In this document: piece after piece, positions 28,709-35,551 of the stretch
Layout: each line of letters begins with the position of its first letter
Position numbering within the stretch: the first letter of the stretch is position 1
Assembly (NCBI GenBank): GCA_018242255.1
Contig: JAFECH010000353.1
Span: 1-51,882, forward strand
Direction of reading: 5' to 3'
DNA from: Pseudomonadota bacterium
GTDB taxonomy: Bacteria > Pseudomonadota > Alphaproteobacteria > Rhizobiales > Hyphomicrobiaceae
Length of the DNA stretch: 51,882 nt
Notes under the pieces: generated by a model
What the model was told of the DNA's origin: nothing
Databases searched by the model: none
Seen by the model: only the letters and a program-made list of their open reading frames with translations
Translations under genes and position numbers: made by a program

Positions 28709-28882
28709 ATGACGGCAGATTTCTTTTCGCTCGTAGACCTTGGCGGACTCATGATCGGGTTGGTCGTCGTCGGCGCGCTCTTTTTCGCCGTTTCAACGAG
28801 TTCAGAAGACACTTCGGGATTTTCAGGGTTTTTGCGTCATAAGCGCATCAAAAGGGATGCTGTGCCGCGAAGGCGAGAATAG
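28709..28882 (+). CDS. Possible 57-residue single-helix membrane protein
   Basis: A short frame starting MTADFFSLVDLGGL with one clear helix (LMIGLVVVGALFFAVSTS) and a basic tail (FLRHKRIKRDAVPRRRE), which fits an N-out, C-in small membrane protein. It lies alone between two minus-strand genes. The ribosome site is weak. I do not recognise it. The helix and positive-inside tail argue for a real gene, the lack of a strong start signal against it. Confidence 0.4.
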   Translation: MTADFFSLVDLGGLMIGLVVVGALFFAVSTSSEDTSGFSGFLRHKRIKRDAVPRRRE

Positions 28883-28979
28883 CGCTGTTGGCGGCACGAG
28901 GCGCATTCAAACGATAGCATTAAAATGATTGCGAAGGGGCGCCCGCCTGCCGCCGCCTTCGCCTAGCTTTGTCGGAATC

Positions 28980-29282
28980 TCAGAGTTTGCAGAGTGTCGC
29001 CTGGGCATGGCAGGTCCATCCGAAGCCGCCCTGCGAGCAATGATATTTGCGGGGGCTAAAGGTGTACCCAGGCGTTCCTGCGCCAGTCATCCAAACTGCC
29101 CAGACGCCCCAGTCGGTCGCCTGAAGAAGGGCCTCGTCAGCCTGAAACTTGGCGGTGTCTTCGGTGAGTGCTTCGCCCATCGAATACTTTTTAAAGCATG
29201 AATGAGAACGGGCGCTGGCCGGCGCGGCGGCGAACGTCGCAGCGGCGAGAGCAGCAAATGTCAAAATGGTAATCTTGCGCAT
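28980..29282 (-). CDS. Small secreted Cys-containing protein
   Basis: 100 residues with a good signal peptide (MRKITILTFAALAAATFAAA, cut near ASA) and AGGAG before the ATG at 29282, so the longer frame to 29333 is not needed. The mature part has four Cys (HSCFKKYSMGEA, KYHCSQGGFGWTCHAQATLC), an acidic middle and several Trp. It is probably periplasmic with disulfides. The family is not known to me. Confidence 0.65.
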   Translation of the reverse strand: MRKITILTFAALAAATFAAAPASARSHSCFKKYSMGEALTEDTAKFQADEALLQATDWGVWAVWMTGAGTPGYTFSPRKYHCSQGGFGWTCHAQATLCKL

Positions 29283-29433
29283 CGGCTTCACTCCTGGATG
29301 TGAACAGCAGACAGGAAAGGTGCCACAGCGCAAGAAACGGTGTTCATGACAATTACTGAACGGCCGTCGATTTCGGTGGAATCGCGGCTCATTTGCATCA
29401 CTTGAGGAGGGTGCGATTTTTCGCTTCGGCCAG

Positions 29434-29461
29434 TGTCACCGTGTCGGCACTCCCGTGTCAT
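29434..29461 (+). promoter_or_regulatory. Candidate Pho box
   Basis: TGTCAC at 29434, a degenerate CGGCAC at 29445 and TGTCAT at 29456 are spaced exactly 11 bases apart, the periodicity of PhoB half-sites. They lie about 80 bases before the acid phosphatase start. The middle unit is poor, so this is suggestive only. PhoB control of a secreted phosphatase would make biological sense. Confidence 0.3.
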
Positions 29462-29540
29462 CGGTCTTTAATGCTTGCGGCCCATTGGGGGCATTCCAAT
29501 GCGCGAGATTCGAAGCTTACAATGAAGGGGTCCAGTAGCG

Positions 29541-30314
29541 ATGTTTCTGAAAGCCAAGATTTTTTGTGCTGCTTTCGTCGCGTGCGCGATGGTGCCGATG
29601 ACGCTCTCGGCAGAGGAGGCATCTTGCCCAAAGCCGACAACGGACCCACTCGTAAAATTGTTATCGCCTCCGCCCTGCGATAGCTGCGCGCAAACGAAGG
29701 TCGAGCTCGATGAGCTGCAAACGCTGCAGCGGAATCGAACAGAAGCGCAGGCCGAGCACGCGCATGCCGACTACAAAATCTCCGTCGCGCGTTTCGTCGA
29801 AGGTGCGGACATTAAGTTCGATGCCGCAGCGCTGGAGGCTTGCCATCCGATCTTCGACAGGCTGATGGAGCGAACGAAATCGGCGGCCGAGGATGCCAAG
29901 TATTCATTCTGCCGGACACGGCCGTTCAATCTTCCCAACAACGATCTGAGGCCGCTGGAGTCCAGCAACAAGTACAGCCCATCCTATCCGTCAGGGCATA
30001 CGACGGCAGGTACGGCGCTCGGCGCCTTACTTGCATATATGGTTCCGGAAAAGCGCGCGGTCTTTCTGGCGCGGGCTGCTGATTACGGTCACAGCCGCAT
30101 GATCGCAGGCGTACATTTTCGCAGCGACATCGAAGCCGGAAAGCTGCTCGGCATGGCTGTGGCGGAAGAAGAGTTTTCCGACGATGCTCAGTTTCGGACG
30201 ATGTTGCCGGACGCAACGAAATGCGTTCGCGGAGCGCTAGGTCTAACAGCTGAGATGCCGGTAGCCGGCGCGCCGGCGCAAGCGTCGGCCGAAACGCCCG
30301 CCGCAAAGCCTTAA
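29541..30314 (+). CDS. Class A non-specific acid phosphatase (PAP2 superfamily, PhoN-like)
   Basis: A 257-residue periplasmic phosphomonoesterase. After a signal peptide (cut near LSAEE) it carries the three PAP2 motifs: KX6RP at K120-P128, PSGH at 150-153 and SRX3GXHFXSD at 185-196, with the catalytic histidine in the last. A CDSC pair near residue 46 may form a disulfide. AAGGGG precedes the ATG. A strong terminator follows the gene, and possible Pho-box repeats lie upstream, so it probably forms a single-gene unit that scavenges phosphate. Confidence 0.92.
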   Translation: MFLKAKIFCAAFVACAMVPMTLSAEEASCPKPTTDPLVKLLSPPPCDSCAQTKVELDELQTLQRNRTEAQAEHAHADYKISVARFVEGADIKFDAAALEACHPIFDRLMERTKSAAEDAKYSFCRTRPFNLPNNDLRPLESSNKYSPSYPSGHTTAGTALGALLAYMVPEKRAVFLARAADYGHSRMIAGVHFRSDIEAGKLLGMAVAEEEFSDDAQFRTMLPDATKCVRGALGLTAEMPVAGAPAQASAETPAAKP

Positions 30315-30359
30315 ACAGACGCACGCTTATCGTCTCGCGTAGTTTGAATTGGTTGTCGT

Positions 30360-30390
30360 GCCGCTCGCTGTCTCAGCGGGCGGCTTTTTT
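30360..30390 (+). terminator. Rho-independent terminator after the acid phosphatase gene
   Basis: GCCGCTCGCTG, loop TCT, CAGCGGGCGGC forms an 11-bp stem (one T-G pair) followed at once by TTTTTT. It lies 45 bases past the phosphatase stop and insulates the receptor gene that follows. Confidence 0.85.
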
Positions 30391-30503
30391 GCGATTGGAT
30401 CCTCACGCCTCGTCTTTGTGGCCTCGCGACAACATGAAACCGTAGATTCGAGGTCCGCGACGGCGCGCGCTCTTGCATGTTTGGCCTCGTGCTTTCCTAT
30501 ATC

Positions 30504-30519
30504 GGATATTATAACATCC
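30504..30519. promoter_or_regulatory. Palindromic AT-rich operator candidate before the TonB receptor
   Basis: GGATATTATAACATCC is a 16-base palindrome with one mismatched pair, ending 17 bases before the receptor's ATG. Read on the other strand it contains ATGTTATAATAT, which resembles one and a half arms of the alphaproteobacterial Zur (zinc) box GTTATAATATAAC. The match is partial. A repressor site here would overlap the promoter or start region, which fits metal-controlled uptake. Confidence 0.35.
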
Positions 30520-30536
30520 AAAATGAAAGATCCGGT

Positions 30537-32849
30537 ATGGCTGTTTCGAGAGTGCGCGGGCTCATGCTCGCTCTATGTTCGGGCGTTAGCATCGTCCAGG
30601 CTTCGAGCGCGTCGGCGCAGTCGGCGGGGGGAACGGCGGCTCCCGCGCCGGGGGCGACGGATAGTGCAACAGGGGCGCAACTTCCCGCTGTCGTCGTGGC
30701 TGAGCCAAAGGCCAAGGCGGCGACGAAGAAGGTCAAGACGGTTCGGCGAGCAAAAACACCGTCGTCGCGCGCAAATGAGCCGTCGCCGCCAGGCCAAGAG
30801 ACATCCGTAGCGGGAGCGCAAAGCGCCGAAAGTCCGCTCGTGTTTCAGAACAATGCGTTCAACGCGGCGCGCAACGAGATCTTCACGCAGATCGGAACGA
30901 ACCAGTATTCGTTCGGCGAAGATGCGCTTCGGGCGTTGCCGCAGGGAACTGAAACGCCAGTGAGCAAGGCGCTTTTGCAAGCGCCGGGTGTCAGTCAGGA
31001 TTCGGCGGCGAGCGGGCAGCTCCACGTGCGCAACGACCATGCGAACGTGCAATACCGGCTCAACGGCATTCTGCTTCCTGACGGTGTTTCGGGTTTCAGC
31101 GATGTGCTGGAGACGAGCTTCATCAGCAATCTGTCGCTGGTGACCGGCGCTTTGCCGGCGGAGTACGGATTGCACACCACGGGTCTTGTCGACATCACGA
31201 CGCGATCTGGTGCGCAGGAACCCGGCGGCACGATCGGCTTCTATGGCGGTAGCCGCGGCACCTTCACGCCAAGTCTTGAATATGGCGGCAGCACCGGTGC
31301 GGTCGATTACTTTTTTACCGGCCGCTATCTGATGAACGATGAAGGGATTGAAAACCCGACTTCCAGCCGAGATGCCATTCACGATCACACTGATCAGGAG
31401 AAGGGGTTCGGTTACGTTTCGGCGTTGCTCGATGACTCGACGCGGCTGAGCTGGATTTCAGGCGTTTCGGTCCAGAATTTCCAAATTCCGAATACGCCCG
31501 GCCTGCCAACCGATACGGCCTTTGCGAGGCAGGGTGGCCTTCCCAACTATTTCAATTCCGCGCTGCTCAATGAAAATCAGTTCGAACAGAACTACTACGA
31601 TGTGATTGCGCTGCAGAAGAAGGTTGAGAACGGCGACTATCAAATTGCTTACTTCTCACGGTACAGCGATCTTCATTTCAAGCCGGACGATACTGGCGAT
31701 CTGTTCTTCAACGGCATCGCTTCAGACGTGCAGCGGCGCAGTTTGCTCAACGGCGTGCAAGCCGACGGTTCGTATCGGTTGAACGCGTACAACACATTGC
31801 GCGCCGGCTTCACCGTCAGTGCCGAGCAGACGAAAGCCATCAGCAATTCATCTGTGGTTGCGGACGATGGTTCCGTCGAGAACGGGCTGTTCGACGAGAC
31901 GTCGAAGCTCGGCTGGTTGATCGGTGTTTACGCTCAAGACGAAATACGATTGACCGACAAGCTGACGCTCAATGCCGGTCTGCGTTTTGATCAGATGTAC
32001 GAATACGTCGATGCCAACCAGTGGAGCCCGCGGGTCAGCCTCGAGTATCGCCCGTTCAAGGGAACGATGCTGCACGCGGGGTATGCACGTTACTTTACGC
32101 CCCCGCCGCAAGTGGCGGCGGGGCCGACAAACATTGCGCTTTTTGATGGGACATCTGCGGCGAGCAGCTGTCCGGCGGCTGGGTGCGGGCTGGTGCAACC
32201 TGAGCGTTCGCACTACTTCGATGCCGGCATAACGCAGACAATTTTTCCGGGGCTCGAAGTCGGCGTCGATGCCTACTACAAGCTGGCGCGCGATCTTCTT
32301 GATGACGGGCAGTTCGGTGCCGCGCTCGTGCTCGACGCCTTCAACTATGAGAAGGCCGTGAACAAGGGTATCGAGATCACGACCAAGTACAATTGGGGTA
32401 ACTTCAGCGCCTACGGGAATGTCGCGATCGGACAGCAGAAGGGCAAGAACATCATTTCGAACCAGTTCCTGATCGGTCCGGATGACTTGGCGTTCATTGC
32501 CAACCATTACATCTTTACTGACCATTCACAGACGATTACGGCGTCCGCCGGATTTTCGTATCTGTGGGATGGCACGAGGCTCAGCATCGACATGATCTAC
32601 GGCAGCGGGTTGCGTACCGATACCGATGAGGTTCCGAATGGTGCGAGCGTTCCGGCCTATACGCAGGTCAACCTCGGGCTCTCGCACGAGTTCGCGAATT
32701 TGTTCGGGCGGCCGACGACGGTGCGCTTCGACGTTGTCAACCTGTTCGACGAGGTTTACACGATCCGCGATGGCGAAGGAATCGGCGTGTTCGCGCCGCA
32801 GTACGGTCCACGGCGCGGATATTTCGTCGGCGTTTCGCAGAAGTTCTAG
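30537..32849 (+). CDS. TonB-dependent outer-membrane receptor
   Basis: About 770 residues. A signal peptide (ending near SSASAQ) is followed by an unusually long Ala/Pro/Lys-rich linker (about 25-95) before the plug domain. The plug is recognisable by ALLQAPGVSQDS, LHVRNDHANVQYRLNGI and PAEYGLHTTGLVDITTRSG. A 22-strand-type barrel follows, with LNAGLRFDQM, the FDVVNLFDEVY segment and a C-terminal aromatic (GVSQKF) typical of outer-membrane insertion. I see no classical TonB box. The substrate is unknown; the operator candidate hints at a metal. The frame from 30477 is longer but its start lacks support. A terminator follows. Confidence 0.9.
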   Translation: MAVSRVRGLMLALCSGVSIVQASSASAQSAGGTAAPAPGATDSATGAQLPAVVVAEPKAKAATKKVKTVRRAKTPSSRANEPSPPGQETSVAGAQSAESPLVFQNNAFNAARNEIFTQIGTNQYSFGEDALRALPQGTETPVSKALLQAPGVSQDSAASGQLHVRNDHANVQYRLNGILLPDGVSGFSDVLETSFISNLSLVTGALPAEYGLHTTGLVDITTRSGAQEPGGTIGFYGGSRGTFTPSLEYGGSTGAVDYFFTGRYLMNDEGIENPTSSRDAIHDHTDQEKGFGYVSALLDDSTRLSWISGVSVQNFQIPNTPGLPTDTAFARQGGLPNYFNSALLNENQFEQNYYDVIALQKKVENGDYQIAYFSRYSDLHFKPDDTGDLFFNGIASDVQRRSLLNGVQADGSYRLNAYNTLRAGFTVSAEQTKAISNSSVVADDGSVENGLFDETSKLGWLIGVYAQDEIRLTDKLTLNAGLRFDQMYEYVDANQWSPRVSLEYRPFKGTMLHAGYARYFTPPPQVAAGPTNIALFDGTSAASSCPAAGCGLVQPERSHYFDAGITQTIFPGLEVGVDAYYKLARDLLDDGQFGAALVLDAFNYEKAVNKGIEITTKYNWGNFSAYGNVAIGQQKGKNIISNQFLIGPDDLAFIANHYIFTDHSQTITASAGFSYLWDGTRLSIDMIYGSGLRTDTDEVPNGASVPAYTQVNLGLSHEFANLFGRPTTVRFDVVNLFDEVYTIRDGEGIGVFAPQYGPRRGYFVGVSQKF

Positions 32850-32859
32850 AACAAAAAAA

Positions 32860-32883
32860 CTCGCCCTGTTGGGGCGAGCTTTT
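32860..32883. terminator. Bidirectional terminator between receptor and small membrane protein genes
   Basis: CTCGCCC-TGTTG-GGGCGAG is a 7-bp stem, with AAAAAAA before it and CTTTT after it. It can therefore end transcription from both convergent genes, the receptor (+) and the gene at 32906-33394 (-). Confidence 0.8.
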
Positions 32884-32905
32884 CATTCGCATATATCGAC
32901 CGAAT

Positions 32906-33394
32906 TTACGGATTGGTCGGCGGCGTTGCGGCGCCGTTGCTGCTGTTCGACGGTGCAGGCGTCGTGGCTGCCGGACCGTTCGTGCTGCCTTCGTTACCCT
33001 TCACGCCGGTTGCGTCCTGGGAAGGAAGTGTCGACTTGTCGATGTTGGTGCTGTCGCCACCGACGCCGGTGCTGCCCGGAGACGCGCCCGTCGAAGAACT
33101 GCTATTTTCAGGCTGTGCGGCAGGTCCATTCGTGCTGCCAGCTGTACCTGCTACGCCGGGAGCTGAGCTTTGCGGCGACATCGTCGTATTAGAATTGTTA
33201 TCAGCGGTCGATGAGGTTGCTGGCGGCGTAGTGGTCGTGTCGGCGACTTTCTGACTCTCATTATAAAAATACCAGCCGCCGAAGACGATAGCGGCAAGGA
33301 AAACGATGCCGACGATCAACGATCCCGTTGAACTTGCAGCGTCGTCCTGGCCCAAATTGCGTTCACGGCCTGAGCGCGGATCTTCGTATGTCAT
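32906..33394 (-). CDS. Single-helix membrane protein with long Ser/Thr/Pro/Gly/Asn-rich tail
   Basis: 162 residues starting MTYEDPRSGRERNLG after a strong GGAGG ribosome site. One helix (SLIVGIVFLAAIVFGGWYFY) at about 24-43 is followed by a 115-residue low-complexity tail with repeats of the type GSTNGPAA (three copies) and SSTGASPGSTG. The tail is probably periplasmic and disordered. The family is not recognised, though similarly built short membrane proteins are common in Hyphomicrobiales. The longer frame to 33511 is not supported by a ribosome site. Confidence 0.7.
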   Translation of the reverse strand: MTYEDPRSGRERNLGQDDAASSTGSLIVGIVFLAAIVFGGWYFYNESQKVADTTTTPPATSSTADNNSNTTMSPQSSAPGVAGTAGSTNGPAAQPENSSSSTGASPGSTGVGGDSTNIDKSTLPSQDATGVKGNEGSTNGPAATTPAPSNSSNGAATPPTNP

Positions 33395-33623
33395 GTTTTT
33401 TCCTCCGAATACCTGGGGAAAGAACGACAACGTGGGGCATCTGGTTCCTGTCTTCACCGCGGAATTGAGGGCTATTACGTACGCGCACGTTTCGTGTCGG
33501 CGTAAGCCCATTATTGCTAGCTTTTTTCCGATTTTTGTTGGTTATCGTGCGGCGATGCACAACGCTGCGCAATAAGGCAGCGTGCTGTGACCAGTGTTTT
33601 ATTCGCGGCGCGAAGAGTTCGGC

Positions 33624-34289
33624 ATGGCAGATCGGCAGTGGACATCGCGGTTTCCAGGTCTCGGCGCTCTTGAGCCTGAAATCACAAACTTACTCCTTCG
33701 CACCAGCGCGGTCGTGGATTTGCCGGCCGGAACGCGGATCTTCGGGCCGGGCCAAGCGCCGGAAAATTATCTTTTGTTGCTCGATGGGACGGTGCGTGTG
33801 CAGCAGGTCTCTGAGAACGGCCGCGAGATCGTGCTGTACCGCGTCGCCGCCGGACAAAGCTGTGCGCTGACCACCGCCTGCCTGATGGGATATGAGGACT
33901 ATCAAGCTGAAGGCGTGGCAGAAACGGCAGTGACAGCGGTCGCCATTCCTAGAGCAACGTTTGATGAGGCCATCGCGCGCTCTGCCGCATTCCGCAAGTT
34001 CGTGTTCACGGCATTCAGCCTCAACGTCACGACGCTGTTCAAGCTTATCGAAGAAGTGGCGTTTTCGCGGATCGACGAGCGGTTGGCGCAGCGGCTGCTG
34101 CAGCTCGCGGACCCATCGGGCCATATTGAAATCACGCATCAGCAGCTTGCGGCCGAGCTCGGGTCGGCGCGTGAGGTGATCGGGCGGCAATTGCACGAAT
34201 TTCAGCGCCGCGGCTGGGTCACCACATCCAGGGGTAGCATTGATCTGGCTAATCGTGAGGCCCTGCGTCAGCTCGCCACTGCACATTAG
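33624..34289 (+). CDS. Crp/Fnr family regulator, likely sulfide/persulfide-responsive
   Basis: 221 residues: an N-terminal cyclic-nucleotide-binding-like beta-barrel (AGTRIFGPGQAPENYLLLLDG) and a C-terminal helix-turn-helix (THQQLAAELGSAREVIGRQLHEFQRRGWV). It lacks the N-terminal cysteine cluster of oxygen-sensing Fnr. It does have two cysteines five residues apart (SCALTTACL, about residues 83-89), which could form a disulfide or a tetrasulfide link. A perfect inverted repeat follows 8 bases past the stop, before the sulfide genes, so the protein is probably their regulator. The sensing role is inferred from context. A GTG at 33594 could add 10 residues. Confidence 0.85.
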   Translation: MADRQWTSRFPGLGALEPEITNLLLRTSAVVDLPAGTRIFGPGQAPENYLLLLDGTVRVQQVSENGREIVLYRVAAGQSCALTTACLMGYEDYQAEGVAETAVTAVAIPRATFDEAIARSAAFRKFVFTAFSLNVTTLFKLIEEVAFSRIDERLAQRLLQLADPSGHIEITHQQLAAELGSAREVIGRQLHEFQRRGWVTTSRGSIDLANREALRQLATAH

Positions 34290-34297
34290 TATTTTGC

Positions 34298-34316
34298 TAT
34301 GTGACTAGATCACATA
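34298..34316. promoter_or_regulatory. Perfect inverted repeat, probable Crp/Fnr operator
   Basis: TATGTGA-CTAGA-TCACATA has perfect 7-base arms and contains TGTGA/TCACA, the Crp half-site, though with a 5-base rather than a 6-base spacer. It sits between the regulator gene and DUF2892, 56 bases before the latter's ATG, and an AT-rich GATATTTTTTATCATT stretch follows that may include the -10. It is probably the binding site through which the upstream regulator controls the four-gene operon. Confidence 0.65.
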
Positions 34317-34371
34317 CGAGGATATTTTTTATCATTAGGCAATTCTCTGGAATTTCATTCCGGAGGCTATT

Positions 34372-34584
34372 ATGAGTCCAAACGTTGGAATGTTCGATCG
34401 CGTGCTTCGCATCCTTGTCGGCCTAGCCCTCTTGAGCCTTGTGTTCGTCGGACCGAAAACGCCATGGGGACTTGTGGGGCTGGTGCCGTTTTTGACCGGT
34501 TTGGCACGGTTTTGTCCGGCCTATCGGCTTGCCGGCGTCAGCACCTGCGGACGCTGCGCCAAGCCAGCCGCCAAGAGCGAATGA
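34372..34584 (+). CDS. DUF2892 (YgaP-type) small membrane protein
   Basis: 70 residues with two hydrophobic segments (ILVGLALLSLVFVG and GLVGLVPFLTGLARF) and the conserved family ending CPAYRLAGVSTCGRC. CGGAGG precedes the ATG. DUF2892 domains form the membrane part of YgaP-type rhodaneses and are often encoded beside sulfur-oxidation genes. It is the first gene of the sulfide operon, 35 bases before the hydrolase. Its cysteines could handle persulfide sulfur in the membrane (inference). Confidence 0.9.
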   Translation: MSPNVGMFDRVLRILVGLALLSLVFVGPKTPWGLVGLVPFLTGLARFCPAYRLAGVSTCGRCAKPAAKSE

Positions 34585-34619
34585 CCACACGCCGCGAGAG
34601 GCGGTTGAGGAGCACTGCA

Positions 34620-35513
34620 ATGGATCAAATCCCCCACCCTATCGATCTGTCGGTCAAGCCGGAGGTCACCGCCTTTTTCGACGAGGCGACCAACACGGTG
34701 AGCTATGTCGTCAAAGACCCGAAGTCGAGCGCGTGCGCGATCTTCGACAGCGTCATGGATATCGACTACGCAGCAGGCCGTATCAGCTATCAGTCGGCCG
34801 ATCGGATCATTCGCTACGTGCAGGACCACGACCTGAAGGTCGAATGGCTCATCGAGACGCATGCGCATGCCGATCATTTATCGGCAGCGCCGTACATTCA
34901 GGGCAAGCTCGGAGGTAAGCTCGGGATCGGCGCCAACATCAAGATCGTGCAGGAAGTGTTCGGCAAGATCTTCAACGAGGGCACCGAGTTTCAACGCGAC
35001 GGCAGCCAGTTCGATCGCCTTTTCGAAGACGGCGATACCTATACGATCGGTGGCATGACGGCGTTTGCGATGCTGACGCCGGGACATACGCCCGCGTGCA
35101 TGACGCACGTCATTGGGGATGCTGCGTTCGTCGGCGACACGCTTTTCATGCCGGATGGCGGCACGGCACGTGCGGATTTTCCGGGTGGCGACGCGCGCGT
35201 GCTTTACCGGTCGATCAAAAGGGTTCTGGCACTACCGCCGGAAGAGCGCCTGTTCATGTGTCACGACTACGGCCCGAACGGCCGCGATATCAAATGGGAA
35301 ACGACGGTCTCTGAAGAGCGTGCGCACAACATCCATGTTCGCGACGGCGTCAGCGAGGACGAGTTCGTCAAGATGCGGACGGCGCGCGATGAAACGCTAG
35401 GGCTGCCGAAGCTGATCATTCCGTCCATTCAGGTCAACATCCGCGGCGGCAACCTGCCTGAGCCCGACGCTAACGGCAAGCGGCAGCTGAAGGTGCCGAT
35501 CAACGAACTTTAA
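34620..35513 (+). CDS. Metallo-beta-lactamase-fold persulfide dioxygenase-like protein
   Basis: 297 residues with the MBL metal motif HAHADH (81-86) and the downstream ligands in TPGHTPAC, GDTLF and MCHDYG. The pattern, in particular ADFPGGDARVLYRSI and a C-terminal QVNIRGGNLPEPDANG, matches the ETHE1/SDO-Blh group, mononuclear iron enzymes oxidising glutathione persulfide to sulfite, rather than glyoxalase II. GAGGAG precedes the ATG. The context (SQR-like fusion downstream, sulfite exporter next) supports the persulfide dioxygenase role. Confidence 0.88.
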   Translation: MDQIPHPIDLSVKPEVTAFFDEATNTVSYVVKDPKSSACAIFDSVMDIDYAAGRISYQSADRIIRYVQDHDLKVEWLIETHAHADHLSAAPYIQGKLGGKLGIGANIKIVQEVFGKIFNEGTEFQRDGSQFDRLFEDGDTYTIGGMTAFAMLTPGHTPACMTHVIGDAAFVGDTLFMPDGGTARADFPGGDARVLYRSIKRVLALPPEERLFMCHDYGPNGRDIKWETTVSEERAHNIHVRDGVSEDEFVKMRTARDETLGLPKLIIPSIQVNIRGGNLPEPDANGKRQLKVPINEL

Positions 35514-35551
35514 TCCAACGCATCACTCGATTTTCGCCATAGGACCTTCTG

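Noticed and set aside
34620-35513. Metallo-hydrolase as glyoxalase II
   Set aside because: The C-terminal pattern and the sulfide operon context match the persulfide dioxygenase/Blh group; glyoxalase II has a different C-terminal helical domain.
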